The notes: a model not told the origin generated them from the letters alone. Shown: positions 36,050 to 45,014, numbered from the stretch's first letter. The stretch is DNA of 48,230 nt from Deltaproteobacteria bacterium (GCA_002747805.1 PDQP01000052.1:1-48230), one strand, 5' to 3'. Program-made: numbers and translations.

Positions 36050-37576
36050 ATGCTAGCCAGGGTAGAGAGCAATGCAGTAGCGGGGATTGACGGGGTTTGT
36101 ATTGAAATTGAGGTGGATATTTCAAATGGGCTGCCGATTTTCTCCATTGTCGGGCTGCCGGATAGTGCGGTGCGGGAGAGCAGGGATCGGGTAAAAGCTG
36201 CCATCAATAACAGCGGTTACTCCTTTCCCAACCGGAAAATAACCGTCAATATGGCTCCGGCCGACCTGAAAAAGGAGGGGGCTGGTTTTGATTTGCCCAT
36301 TGCAATCGGCATCCTGCAGGCGGCGGAAGTCTTATCTGCCCCGGATTTGGCCGAATTTTCCCTGATTGGGGAATTATCCCTGGACGGCAGCCTGCGGCCG
36401 GTGCCGGGCGTTTTACCCATGGTCATCAAGGCGGCGGCATCCGGTAAGAAAGGGGTGATTGTTCCCCATGATAATCTGGCCGAGGCGGCGGTAGTCTGCG
36501 GCATTGAAGTTTTTGCCATCAAGCATCTTTATCAGGCGGTTGAATTTTTATCGGGTGAAAGCAGGCTTGCTCCGGCGGTTTTTGACCAGCATCAGGCATT
36601 CAAAAAAGAGACCAGTTTTCAGCCTGATTTTCTCGAGGTCAAAGGGCAGAGCCATGCCAAAAGGGCCCTTGAAGTGGCCGCTGCTGGCGGTCATAACCTG
36701 CTGTTTAAGGGGCCGCCCGGTTCGGGCAAGACCATGCTGGCCAAGCGGCTGCCCTCTATTTTGCCCGCTCTGAGCTTTGAGGAGGCGGTGGAGATAACCA
36801 AGATTTATTCCATCAATAAACTGCTTTCAGAAAAGTCATCCCTGATTACAGAGCGTCCGTTCCGCTCGCCGCACCATACCATCTCTGATGCCGGTCTGAT
36901 CGGCGGCGGTTCTAATCCAAAGCCGGGGGAGATTTCGCTTGCCCACCATGGGGTGCTTTTTCTGGATGAGCTGCCTGAATTCAGCAAACATGTTCTGGAG
37001 ACCCTGCGCCAGCCGCTGGAAGAGCATTTTGTTACCATTACCAGAGCCAGTATCTCCCTTACCTTTCCGGCGAATTTTATGCTGGTTGCCAGCCTAAACC
37101 CTTGTCCATGCGGACATTTTGGCGACCGCTCCAACCGCTGTGTCTGCACGCCGGTACAGGTGCAGCGTTATTTGCATAAACTGTCCGGCCCCTTGCTGGA
37201 CCGGATTGATATTTGCGTTGAGGTCCCGGCCCTGCCGTTTCGGGAATTACGGCAGGTGCAGAATACAGAAAGCTCCAGGGAGATTAAATCCCGGGTTGAA
37301 AAATGCCGTGAGAAACAAAAAAATAGATTTTTGTCAGACAATGGTGTAAAGCTCAATTCGGAGATGGGCAGCAGTGAGATTGATGCCTTTTGCAAACTGG
37401 GCAAAAAGGCGGAAGATTTGCTGGAGCAGGGCATGAAAAAACTCGGTCTTTCGGCCAGAGGCTATCATCGGGTTTTGAAAATCGCCAGAACCATTGCCGA
37501 TCTCGACCAAAAGGAAGGTATTGAGCCGCAGCATATCGCCGAGGCCATACAATACAGAAGAATAAACTTTAATTAA
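36050..37576 (+). CDS. comM: YifB/ComM-family Mg-chelatase-like AAA+ ATPase
   Basis: The 508-residue protein starts at ATG 36050 (MLARVESNAVAGIDG, the family's normal N-terminus). A TTG at 35993 opens the frame earlier and overlaps the helicase stop, but gives an atypical start. The Lon-like N-terminal domain has 'GLPDSAVRESRDRVKAAI' and 'ADLKKEGAGFDLPIA'. The AAA+ core has GPPGSGKT and the DELPEF Walker B, then a Cys-rich 'CPCGHFGDRSNRCVC' segment and the RIDICVEVP sensor. ComM is a hexameric helicase that promotes branch migration when taken-up DNA is integrated; many non-competent bacteria also keep it. A small hairpin (CGTAGA-TT-TCTACG, 36001-36014) lies just before the start. Confidence 0.93.
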   Translation: MLARVESNAVAGIDGVCIEIEVDISNGLPIFSIVGLPDSAVRESRDRVKAAINNSGYSFPNRKITVNMAPADLKKEGAGFDLPIAIGILQAAEVLSAPDLAEFSLIGELSLDGSLRPVPGVLPMVIKAAASGKKGVIVPHDNLAEAAVVCGIEVFAIKHLYQAVEFLSGESRLAPAVFDQHQAFKKETSFQPDFLEVKGQSHAKRALEVAAAGGHNLLFKGPPGSGKTMLAKRLPSILPALSFEEAVEITKIYSINKLLSEKSSLITERPFRSPHHTISDAGLIGGGSNPKPGEISLAHHGVLFLDELPEFSKHVLETLRQPLEEHFVTITRASISLTFPANFMLVASLNPCPCGHFGDRSNRCVCTPVQVQRYLHKLSGPLLDRIDICVEVPALPFRELRQVQNTESSREIKSRVEKCREKQKNRFLSDNGVKLNSEMGSSEIDAFCKLGKKAEDLLEQGMKKLGLSARGYHRVLKIARTIADLDQKEGIEPQHIAEAIQYRRINFN

Positions 37577-37587
37577 CAAGGAAGAAC

Positions 37588-39378
37588 ATGAAACAGAAAG
37601 CAGCCATATTAGGCGTAATTTTACTTTTGGTTACCGCCGGTTATTTTATCTTTAGCAAGGATGAGGGCGGCGGGCCGGTGGTATCCCCGGTGAAAAAGAT
37701 TCTTTCCGGCAAAGCTGCCCGCTCCGGTCTTGATCCGGCATCGCTTCTACCCGATAATACGGTGTTTTATTCCCGTTCTACGGATATGTCCAGTCGTCTG
37801 GCATCGCTTAAAGATTCACGGCTTGGCCGGGCCGTTCAGGGCATTGATCTTGCCAGGCTGGCCGAGGCTACTGGAGCTCCCCAAAAGACGGTTGATGAGA
37901 TTAACCGGGGGCTTGGTTATATCAAACAGGGTCTGGAGCATCCTCTTTTTAAGGAAGTTTTCGGCAAGAAATATGCAGTTGCCCTGCTTGCCCCGGCGGA
38001 AGGCGTTAATCTGCAGGAATTAACCCTGGAAACCTTTTTGACCGGGCATCTTATGGTCATCTCCCGTCCTGATGACCCCAAAAAGGTCTTGACCTCGCTT
38101 GAGGAAGTATTTTCCGGCAAGGCGGAAAGAAAGTCATATCAGCATAACGGCAATGAGATAACCTTTTTTGCCGATGAAAATGAGGCTGGTCTATACGTCT
38201 GCCCGCTCAAGGAGCTGGTTTTGTTGACGCTTTCTAAAAAGGTCATGGAAAATAGCCTCGATCTCCATAAATCAGGGCAGAACAACCTGGCCGCCAGGCA
38301 GCATTTTGCCAAGTATCAAAAGGAATTTGCCGGCAGCCATAGCTTTACTTTTTTGCAAATTGATCAGGTAAAGAAAATAGCTGCGGTCTTGGCGGATAAG
38401 TTGTCGCCGGAAGTCGGTGAGCAGTTAAAACCAGAGCTGGATAAACTCGATGGTTATGAATATGTTGCCGCCGGTACCAGCTATGAAAAGGACGGCAAAA
38501 TCGTCTGCCGCTCATCAATGGGCTTGAATAAAGAGAAAATGGCTCCTTACCTAAAGGCCATTTATTTTACCAGCCCTGAGAAAAACCAGACCGTGCATAA
38601 TATGGCTCATGGTTCCCTGCTGTATTACTGGCTTAATAATCTTGATTTGCAGGCCTATTATCAAATGCTCATCGAGGAAGGAGACTTTGAGCAGAAGGAT
38701 ATTGATGAACTTAACCGTGAATTTGAGCAGGAAATTGGCATGAACCTGCCGGATTTACTGGCTATTTTTGGTAAGAAGCTAACCTTTGCAATCAAAAAGT
38801 CCAAAACCCAAATGTTTCTGCCCATTCCTGATTTATACCTTGGTATGAATTTGCAGGATAAAGCAAAATTTGAGCAGCTTATCAAAAAAATTACATCTGA
38901 TAACGGTGTTCAGGTCAGCACCAGGGAGTATAAGGGGCATACCTTAAATTTCTTTGACGAGCTTGCCCAGGCCGGTATGAAGCCAGGTTATGTAATCAAG
39001 GATGATTTGCTGATCATTGCCGATAACCAGCAGGTGATGCAGGAGGTTATCGACAGCCTTGACGGTGCAGGAAATTCTGATATAAGCCCTGATTATAAGC
39101 AGGTCAGCAAGGATTTTGATCAGAAAAACAATTCCATCACCTACTGTAATCTGGCCGGATGTCTTGAATTTACCAAAGGTCTGGTTGATTGGGCGGCGGC
39201 CTTTGCTACGGCTGGCGGTAATGAGGATGCCAAGCGGCTGCAGGTGGTTCTTGATGAATTGGTTTACCCGCTGCTGGACGGTTTTTCCATGTACACTCAT
39301 TTCGGCAGCCGGGCAGTGGTGGAAGGCAGTGAGCTAAAGGGCGAGGCCATTATCCTGACCAGGAAAGAGGAAAAATAA
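37588..39378 (+). CDS. DUF3352-like exported protein
   Basis: The 596-residue protein has an N-terminal membrane helix or uncleaved signal (about 5-23), followed by a basic linker and a long alpha/beta region. 'LLPDNTVFYSRSTDM' near residue 54 resembles the start of DUF3352 proteins, which are secreted or membrane-bound and of unknown function. Repeated units of about 150 residues, each with a 'F/Y-x-R-x-x-x' strand and an FxxEL helix, hint at an internal duplication. It lies 11 bases after comM and its stop overlaps the next ATG (TAATG), so the two downstream proteins are likely made together with it. It is probably an envelope protein; nothing in the sequence points to a catalytic role. Confidence 0.75.
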   Translation: MKQKAAILGVILLLVTAGYFIFSKDEGGGPVVSPVKKILSGKAARSGLDPASLLPDNTVFYSRSTDMSSRLASLKDSRLGRAVQGIDLARLAEATGAPQKTVDEINRGLGYIKQGLEHPLFKEVFGKKYAVALLAPAEGVNLQELTLETFLTGHLMVISRPDDPKKVLTSLEEVFSGKAERKSYQHNGNEITFFADENEAGLYVCPLKELVLLTLSKKVMENSLDLHKSGQNNLAARQHFAKYQKEFAGSHSFTFLQIDQVKKIAAVLADKLSPEVGEQLKPELDKLDGYEYVAAGTSYEKDGKIVCRSSMGLNKEKMAPYLKAIYFTSPEKNQTVHNMAHGSLLYYWLNNLDLQAYYQMLIEEGDFEQKDIDELNREFEQEIGMNLPDLLAIFGKKLTFAIKKSKTQMFLPIPDLYLGMNLQDKAKFEQLIKKITSDNGVQVSTREYKGHTLNFFDELAQAGMKPGYVIKDDLLIIADNQQVMQEVIDSLDGAGNSDISPDYKQVSKDFDQKNNSITYCNLAGCLEFTKGLVDWAAAFATAGGNEDAKRLQVVLDELVYPLLDGFSMYTHFGSRAVVEGSELKGEAIILTRKEEK

Positions 39379-39737
39379 TGGAAGATATGATCAGGGGACT
39401 TACACAGATTATTGATTTTAAGGATAATATTGCCCCGGGCGATATTGCGATCGTGCTGCTTGAGGAAGTTCCCGAAAACATTATCTATGCCTCGGTTACC
39501 GGAATCGAAAGGGATGAAAGCCGCCGGGATGAGTGGTGGCATCTCTCCCTGGCCCTTTTATCTGTTCCCATGCAAAGTGTTACCTGGACGCTTAGAACTC
39601 CCCAGATGACCGGTATGGAAATCTTTACCATGGGCGGCAATAAACGTTTTATCAAGGCGGTGGAACTTCCCGTCTTACCTGAGGTTGAGCAGGATAAAAC
39701 AGAAGACCGCCGCAGTCATTTAAGGCTGGTAAAATAG
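39378..39737 (+). CDS. Small conserved-looking protein of unknown function
   Basis: The 119-residue soluble protein has no signal peptide. It shows a mixed alpha/beta sequence, with DEWWHLSLALLS and 'VTWTLRTPQMTGMEIFTMGG' as the most structured parts, and a charged C-terminal tail. The ATG shares a base with the stop of the DUF3352-like gene. No family motif is recognised. Translation coupling and tight spacing support a real gene working with its neighbours. Confidence 0.7.
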   Translation: MEDMIRGLTQIIDFKDNIAPGDIAIVLLEEVPENIIYASVTGIERDESRRDEWWHLSLALLSVPMQSVTWTLRTPQMTGMEIFTMGGNKRFIKAVELPVLPEVEQDKTEDRRSHLRLVK

Positions 39738-39742
39738 CCTTG

Positions 39743-40711
39743 ATGTCCGAGCGGGAAATAATCGGGGAGATTAGCAGACGTTTCCAAAAAACAACCAGTC
39801 GGAGCCGGCATCTGGTCTGCGGCATTGGCGATGATTGTGCCGTGTTCAGGCAGCAGGCTGGCTCTGATTGGCTGATTTCAACCGATATGCTGGTCGAAAA
39901 TATTCATTTCGACCTTTCCTTTCACCCCCCTTATAAACTTGGCAGAAAGATTGTAGCTGTAAATCTGAGTGATATTGCCGCCATGGGCGGTCTGCCCGAG
40001 TTTATGCTGATTTCCGTATCCCTGCCGAAATATATTGGCAGGAGCTGGCTTGCCGATTTGCTGGCTGGAATCGATGATATGTCCGCCGGATTTGGCTGTC
40101 AGCTAATAGGCGGTGATACGGTTGGTGGCGGCGAGTTGTCCTTTTCTGTAACCGTTATAGGAAAAACGGATGGAATTACGCCGATTTATCGCTATGGTGC
40201 CAAGGCTGGTGATCGGGTTTATATCACCGGAAGCCTTGGTCAAAGCGGAGCCGGTCTTGAGATTTTACGGGGCGGCCTGCAGGCCGATGATCCTGAACTT
40301 GCCGAAAAGCTCATCGAGGCACATCTTAACCCCGAGCCGCAGATTAAAACGGGCCGGATGCTGGCCGAGCGGGCCCTGGCCACGGCCATGCAGGATGTCT
40401 CCGATGGTATAACTACCGATCTTGCTCATATTTGTTCAGCGAGTAAAGTAGGAGCGGTAATCTATGAACACCTGCTGCCGGGCCGTGAGCAGCTAGAAAG
40501 AATTTGTGCTGGCACTAATTTTTCAGCCCTTGATCTGATGATTGCAGCCGGAGAGGATTATCAGCTGGTTTTCACCTCGCCAAGCCGCCGTTTAGCCGAA
40601 AATACGGCAGAAATCACCAGAATCGGTGAGGTAGTCTGCGGCTCCGGCGTAAGGTTAGTCAGATTGAACGGCACAGAAGAAGATATAGCTTGGCGGGGTT
40701 TTGAGCATTAG
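39743..40711 (+). CDS. thiL: Thiamine-monophosphate kinase
   Basis: The 322-residue kinase makes thiamine pyrophosphate from thiamine monophosphate. Family motifs are visible: GIGDDCAVF (usually GIGDDAAV; the Cys is a small change), [11 protein letters not shown], '[12 protein letters not shown]', and GGDTVGG. The ATG at 39743 is preferred over the TTG at 39740, which also begins the frame. The gene starts 6 bases after the small unknown gene and its stop codon overlaps that of the converging dCMP deaminase. No other thi gene and no TPP riboswitch is visible nearby. Confidence 0.96.
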   Translation: MSEREIIGEISRRFQKTTSRSRHLVCGIGDDCAVFRQQAGSDWLISTDMLVENIHFDLSFHPPYKLGRKIVAVNLSDIAAMGGLPEFMLISVSLPKYIGRSWLADLLAGIDDMSAGFGCQLIGGDTVGGGELSFSVTVIGKTDGITPIYRYGAKAGDRVYITGSLGQSGAGLEILRGGLQADDPELAEKLIEAHLNPEPQIKTGRMLAERALATAMQDVSDGITTDLAHICSASKVGAVIYEHLLPGREQLERICAGTNFSALDLMIAAGEDYQLVFTSPSRRLAENTAEITRIGEVVCGSGVRLVRLNGTEEDIAWRGFEH

Positions 40712-41211
40712 ACCTTATTTTCATCCAGGTTCAGGGTAATACTGGTTTTGATTTTAAGCTGCCTGCATGAAATTTTGGCAGCGGCAATCATCTTTTTAGC
40801 GGCCAGTACCTGCTTGCTGTCCTTATATTTATCGGAAAGATAAATAATCTCTGAAATACCCGACTGGATAATAACCTTGGTGCATTCATTGCAGGGGAAC
40901 AGGGCCACATAAATCCTGCATCCCCTTAGATCTCTGGAAATTGAGTTAAGTACTGCATTTAACTCGGCGTGGCAGACGTAGGGGTATTTGGTGTCAAGAA
41001 ATTCTCCTTCCCTTGCCCACGGCAGTTCATCGTCCGAGCAGCCCCAGGGAAAGCCGTTGTAGCCGACCCCGACAATCTTGTTCTGCTCATTTGCAATGCA
41101 GGCACCGACCTGGGTGCTTGGATCCTTGCTCCTTTGGGCGGAAAGCAGGGCGACCGCCATAAAATATTCGTCCCAGCCGAGGGGATTTGGGCGTTTATGG
41201 GTTTTGGACAT
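40708..41211 (-). CDS. dCMP deaminase
   Basis: The 167-residue zinc enzyme of the cytidine deaminase fold converts dCMP to dUMP for dTTP synthesis. Zinc ligands and catalytic Glu are present: [10 protein letters not shown] and PCNEC. '[27 protein letters not shown]' contains the substrate-binding region. It resembles ComEB of Bacillus and eukaryotic dCMP deaminase more than the cytidine deaminase Cdd. It follows the alpha/beta hydrolase by 10 bases on the same strand and overlaps the thiL stop by two bases. Confidence 0.95.
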   Translation of the reverse strand: MSKTHKRPNPLGWDEYFMAVALLSAQRSKDPSTQVGACIANEQNKIVGVGYNGFPWGCSDDELPWAREGEFLDTKYPYVCHAELNAVLNSISRDLRGCRIYVALFPCNECTKVIIQSGISEIIYLSDKYKDSKQVLAAKKMIAAAKISCRQLKIKTSITLNLDENKV

Positions 41212-41221
41212 GGTTTACCTG

Positions 41222-42061
41222 CTATAATTTCTTGAAATCCTTACGTCTTTTTCTCCAGGAATTTTCGCCGGTAACGGTATCTATAAAATTTTTTATGCCC
41301 TGGAAATACTGCTCACCGCCGGTCTCAATCATACTGTTATGCCCTGCCCCGGGGATGATATGAAACTGCTTGTTTCTGGCCCCGCTAAAGGCCTGCAGTC
41401 TTTCTGCCTCGGCGATGGGAATCAGTTCATCCTTCTGACCATGCAGGATAAAGGTCGGCATGGTTATCTGGCCGATTTTATAACGATTATTAAATCCGTC
41501 TGCCTCGGTAAACCCAAGTGCATCGGTATCAATGCCCAGCCGTTTGGCGATTGGAGCAAGGTCGGCAAAGCCGCTTTCAATAATCAGCCCCTTAAAACTA
41601 TCCGGCCGGTTGTAGGCAAGTTCAATGGCACTGGCACAGCCCAGTGAGCGGCCCATAACAAATAACGGGCTGGTAAAGCCGTTTTCCTGCAGCCATTTTT
41701 CTGCAAAATCAAGTAGTTCCCCGGCATCATTCATCAAGGCCGAAACGCTTGGCTTGCCGGTACTCCAGCCGTAACCCCGATAGCTGGTAACCAGGATATT
41801 TACGCCTTGCTCGTTATATAATAAAGCCGTCTTGTTATAATCATTGACCGTTTCTCCGTTACCATGAAAGTACAGGATATTGGGAGCTTCCTTTGATGAG
41901 GAATAAAAACGGCAGCCGATGCTGATATCGTCAATATTCACATCCAGATCACATGCTCCGGGCGGCAGGGGCGTTCTGGCCTGCCGGTGGGGGAAAAAAA
42001 TGGATTTTAGAATAACCGGGTTATCAATCTTGCTGTAATTAGTCATCATGGTCTGCAACAT
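41222..42061 (-). CDS. Alpha/beta hydrolase (ABHD13/BAAT-like)
   Basis: The 279-residue cytoplasmic protein has an alpha/beta hydrolase core. The oxyanion region is YFHGNGE, the nucleophile is GRSLGCAS (the G-x-S-x-G pattern), the acid is in HGQKDELI, and the base His is in GAGHNSM. The family includes esterases, thioesterases and peptidases; the substrate is unknown. It has two odd points: no ribosome site is seen before ATG 42061, and the foldback element begins 6 bases upstream. An internal ATG pair (42049 and 42046) is another possible start, also without a clear ribosome site. The gene could be poorly expressed or read from a promoter inside the element. Confidence 0.9.
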   Translation of the reverse strand: MLQTMMTNYSKIDNPVILKSIFFPHRQARTPLPPGACDLDVNIDDISIGCRFYSSSKEAPNILYFHGNGETVNDYNKTALLYNEQGVNILVTSYRGYGWSTGKPSVSALMNDAGELLDFAEKWLQENGFTSPLFVMGRSLGCASAIELAYNRPDSFKGLIIESGFADLAPIAKRLGIDTDALGFTEADGFNNRYKIGQITMPTFILHGQKDELIPIAEAERLQAFSGARNKQFHIIPGAGHNSMIETGGEQYFQGIKNFIDTVTGENSWRKRRKDFKKL

Positions 42062-42067
42062 AGCTAG

Positions 42068-42210
42068 GGGAACCTTGAATAATTGTTCTTTCTTCCAAAT
42101 TCTTCGTTACAGTCGAAAATTTATCCTCGGAATATAAACCACATATGCCTGTGGTAAATTTTCTCCTGTGCCTCGAATTTGATTGAAATATCCAATTATT
42201 CAAGGCTCCC
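42068..42210 (+). repeat. 143-bp palindromic foldback element (MITE-like)
   Basis: The ends are inverted repeats of 18 bases with one mismatch: 42068-42085 and 42193-42210, core CCTTGAATAATTG against CAATTATTCAAGG. Inside, further pairs keep the same spacing: TTTC with GAAA, CAAATTC with GAATTTG, GAAAATTTA with TAAATTTTC, and ACCACA with TGTGGT around a 6-base loop. The whole element can therefore fold as one long interrupted hairpin. It has no open reading frame. It lies between the alpha/beta hydrolase start codon and the tRNA-His terminator. No flanking target duplication is clear. Confidence 0.7.
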
Positions 42211-42244
42211 TGGAATATTTATCATCCTGCATTTGCTAGGTATT

Positions 42245-42274
42245 AAAAAAGGGCTACAGAAAACTCCGCAGCCC
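42245..42274 (-). terminator. Intrinsic terminator of the tRNA-His gene
   Basis: Read on the minus strand, GGGCT pairs with AGCCC and the stem continues with G-U, C-G, G-U, G-C and A-U pairs. A run of six T follows. The wobble pairs form only in minus-strand RNA, which sets the direction. Confidence 0.85.
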
Positions 42275-42294
42275 TCAATCCTTTTCCTGGTCAA

Positions 42295-42372
42295 TGGGGT
42301 GGATGACGAGATTTGAACTCGCGGCCTCCTGGGCCACAACCAGGTGCTCTAACCAGCTGAGCTACATCCACC
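42295..42372 (-). tRNA. tRNA-His (anticodon GTG)
   Basis: The minus strand folds into a full cloverleaf: acceptor stem GTGGATG/CATCCAC, D loop with AGCTCAGCTGGTTAGAGC, anticodon stem CCTGG/CCAGG around TTGTGGC, and T arm with GTTCAAATC. Anticodon GTG is at 42335-42337. The extra G at -1 pairs with discriminator C73, the identity mark of tRNA-His, and CCA is encoded. Confidence 0.98.
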
Positions 42373-42450
42373 ATAATCGTTACCGCCAGTATTTATAGTA
42401 CAGCCAGCTCTTATAATAATTAGCCGTTTTATTTGCAACCATAAACTGGT

Positions 42451-43104
42451 CTATTCAAAAGATTCCTTACAGTACATACAGATCTTGGCCTGCTGTTTGA
42501 CAATTTCTCCGCAGGCTCGGCACTCCTTCTTGAAATTATTTTTAAGCAGGGCGGCAATCATCAGATTTACCGCATGTTCCAGGGCCTTATCCTTAAACTT
42601 ATGATTTCTGATTGGGTCAATGATGCCTAAATCATTAAGGGGAACAATCAGTTCAATGGCCTTTTTCCTCCCGTCAATATGGGCAGCCTCATCCAGAATC
42701 AGGGTCAGCACCGGCTCGGTATCTTTTTTCTCCAGACAGGTGTCCAGAGCCTCCAGACAGGTCTTTTCCTTCTGATAGCGTTTATTTTGCCTTTCAATGG
42801 TGGCCGGATCAATCACGCTTGCCTTGAAGGCATCCTTGTTGCCCACCATCATAATATTGCTTTCCTTGCTGCCGGGCAGTTCCATATAGCGGTAAGAGGC
42901 GTGATGACCATATCTTTCCTCAATGCTTTGCCAGCCGTCAAGAAATAGCTGGCAGGCGTCATTTAGGCAGATAAACAACACGTCCGAACCCCAGCCCAGG
43001 CCGTCCCCAACGTGAATTTGGGGGGCCTCGACACATGACATTTTCTGTTCACAATGCGGGCAGATATGAACCTCTTTCAGTACTGTACTTTCACTGGTCA
43101 GCAT
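42451..43104 (-). CDS. Zinc-ribbon protein of unknown function
   Basis: The 217-residue soluble protein carries four pairs of zinc-binding Cys or close equivalents. CPHC lies near residue 16 with a later CLNDAC, and CRAC with CMYC is at the C-terminus (about 195-213), giving two separate zinc ribbons. The middle is helical and charged. No catalytic motif is visible. It looks like a protein conserved in Desulfobacterota, but I cannot name a function. The gene stands alone between tRNA-His and the tyrosine-pathway fusion. Confidence 0.8.
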   Translation of the reverse strand: MLTSESTVLKEVHICPHCEQKMSCVEAPQIHVGDGLGWGSDVLFICLNDACQLFLDGWQSIEERYGHHASYRYMELPGSKESNIMMVGNKDAFKASVIDPATIERQNKRYQKEKTCLEALDTCLEKKDTEPVLTLILDEAAHIDGRKKAIELIVPLNDLGIIDPIRNHKFKDKALEHAVNLMIAALLKNNFKKECRACGEIVKQQAKICMYCKESFE

Positions 43105-43221
43105 ATTTGTAAACTCCTTGGTTTTAGTAATTTGGCTTATTATTATGTTAACCTAACCTAATTTTATACCAATACAAGCATTTTAATCATTATCGGCGAT
43201 ATTTTTTATCACCTGCCGATT

Positions 43222-44934
43222 TTAAGGGTAGGTTTTAGCCAGGCTGTCGCTCAGAATCTCATCCACTGACCTTGCCTGATTCATACTGGTTTCTATAAAT
43301 TCCCTGGACATAAAATCCTTACTGCCGTCCATAATCCGGCAAAGCTGATCAATTTCGCCGTCTTCGGCCAGTTCCATCAGGGAGATTATATTTTTAACAA
43401 AACTTCTGACAATCATCCGGCCCTCCCCCGAAGTTGACATGATTTCAGCATAGGTTCTGGGGTTTTGATTATGCACCCTGACCATCGCCAGAATGCCGTA
43501 TAGTGAGGTGAGGGTGGTATGACTGGCCAGGTCATCGCAGTCAATATTATGCTGGCTGAGGGTTTTGGCCAGGGCGGCGGAAATCATGGTCGGCAGTTTT
43601 TGGCTGATGCCCATCAATAGATCGTGCTTTCTTGGGCTATCATGGTAGATCTCGGCCCCGTGTTTATAGAGGAATGCCTCAAATTCGCTGCAAAATACGC
43701 CGCTTCTGCTGGTTTTGACCACCGAAACATTTTTGTCCTTCATGGTTGCCGCCTGCGGCCCCCATAAATTATGAACCAGCATGATTTCAACCCCCTGGCT
43801 GGTAACCTCCAGGGCGGTATTGATGGTTATTTCAGATTCTCCGGCCAGCAAAATCAGGGCTTGGCCATCCTTTAGCAGCGGGCCGAACTTTTTGATGATC
43901 GCAGTGGTTGCAGAAATGGGAACGCAGATAAGCACCGCCTGAACTTCCGAAATCATTTCCTGCGGAGAAATCCTGCTGTTTCTGCCGGTTAAAATGGTGG
44001 TATAACCTTCATTTTCAAGCCGCTTGGCAAACCAGCGGCTCATGGCACCGGTGCCGATAAAGCCAAATGATTTTATCTGCTTTACCCGCATATCAACCCG
44101 CGGGAAAGAGCCGAGTAATTTGAGGCAGTCATGCTCTTGTACCACTTTTTTTTCAATGGTATCAATGGCTTTTTGTATATTTATATCTTCAATATGTCCT
44201 TCGGCCTCGATATAAACTTGTAGCTTTTGGGTTCTGATGTCGTTTTCAGAACGAAGATCAAGGATGCTTATGCCCCGCCTGGTAAATTCATTTAGAATAT
44301 CCACCAGCAGGCCGACCCTATCGCTTAGCGGTCTGGTGATGATGGCGGTGGAGTCATAGCCGGTTCTGGCCGGTATCTTTTTACCAAGCACCGCAAATCT
44401 GGTTCGGTTATGATCGGCTATTTCACGCTCGATAATCTTTAGGCCATGCTTTTTAAGCATTTTCTCAGAGCCGATAACTGCCGTTTGGGCCTGCCCGCGT
44501 AAGACGGCATCAATGATGGCCTCTTCAATATTGGTAACGGAAACCTTTGTAATATCAGGAAAATTTTGTTCAAGATATTCATCACCCTGCTTGAAGGCGG
44601 AGTCCCTGCCAAGCAAGGTGCGGATTTTGCGGCCGCCGCTATGATGCTTAGCCGTAATCACACCTAAAGACAGATGGATGGGCAGCACGATATTATCCAC
44701 CCAATAAATATTGGTCTGGGCTAGTCCGGCCAGCCGAAAATATTCCTTAACCCCGCCTTCACGGGTATTATAGACCGGAATCAGGGCATAATCGGCCTGA
44801 TTTGAGGCCAGCGATTCAAGTACTTCGGTCAGATGGTTAAAATGCAATAACTCTGCCTCAAGGTCTAATTGTTTGGCTGCCCGGGTACTGCCTGCCTTTT
44901 GGCCTATAATCGCTATCCTAGTCATGCTTTGCAA
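43222..44934 (-). CDS. Prephenate dehydratase-like/ACT/prephenate dehydrogenase fusion
   Basis: The 570-residue protein has three parts. Residues 5-185 resemble prephenate dehydratase: 'YALIPVYNTREGGV' matches the substrate-binding P-x-x-N-S/T-x-x-G region, and HNRTRF (T178-R179-F180) keeps the Thr-Arg-Phe catalytic motif. Residues 195-270 are an ACT domain ('ITRPLSDRVGLLVDIL') that lacks the ESRP phenylalanine-binding motif. Residues 288-555 are a TyrA-type dehydrogenase with 'FGFIGTGAMSRWFA' for NAD binding, HNLWGP for the catalytic His, 'KHDLLMGISQKLPTMIS', and a C-terminal helical dimer region. This order links the phenylalanine and tyrosine branches in one protein. The dehydratase part is divergent and may be regulatory rather than active. 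Confidence 0.85.
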   Translation of the reverse strand: MQSMTRIAIIGQKAGSTRAAKQLDLEAELLHFNHLTEVLESLASNQADYALIPVYNTREGGVKEYFRLAGLAQTNIYWVDNIVLPIHLSLGVITAKHHSGGRKIRTLLGRDSAFKQGDEYLEQNFPDITKVSVTNIEEAIIDAVLRGQAQTAVIGSEKMLKKHGLKIIEREIADHNRTRFAVLGKKIPARTGYDSTAIITRPLSDRVGLLVDILNEFTRRGISILDLRSENDIRTQKLQVYIEAEGHIEDINIQKAIDTIEKKVVQEHDCLKLLGSFPRVDMRVKQIKSFGFIGTGAMSRWFAKRLENEGYTTILTGRNSRISPQEMISEVQAVLICVPISATTAIIKKFGPLLKDGQALILLAGESEITINTALEVTSQGVEIMLVHNLWGPQAATMKDKNVSVVKTSRSGVFCSEFEAFLYKHGAEIYHDSPRKHDLLMGISQKLPTMISAALAKTLSQHNIDCDDLASHTTLTSLYGILAMVRVHNQNPRTYAEIMSTSGEGRMIVRSFVKNIISLMELAEDGEIDQLCRIMDGSKDFMSREFIETSMNQARSVDEILSDSLAKTYP

Positions 44935-45014
44935 ATGGGAAAAGGCAATATAAAAGAAAAACCCGGGAAACTTAAATAATCGGATGGAATCCCGTAATTA
45001 AGATAAGAGAAACG

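Noticed and set aside
39737-39743. A TPP riboswitch controlling thiL
   Set aside because: There are only six bases before thiL and no THI-box sequence in the operon leader.
42063-42240. GCTAGG hexamers as the target-site duplication of the foldback element
   Set aside because: The right copy is 25 bases outside the right terminal repeat, so it does not flank the element properly.
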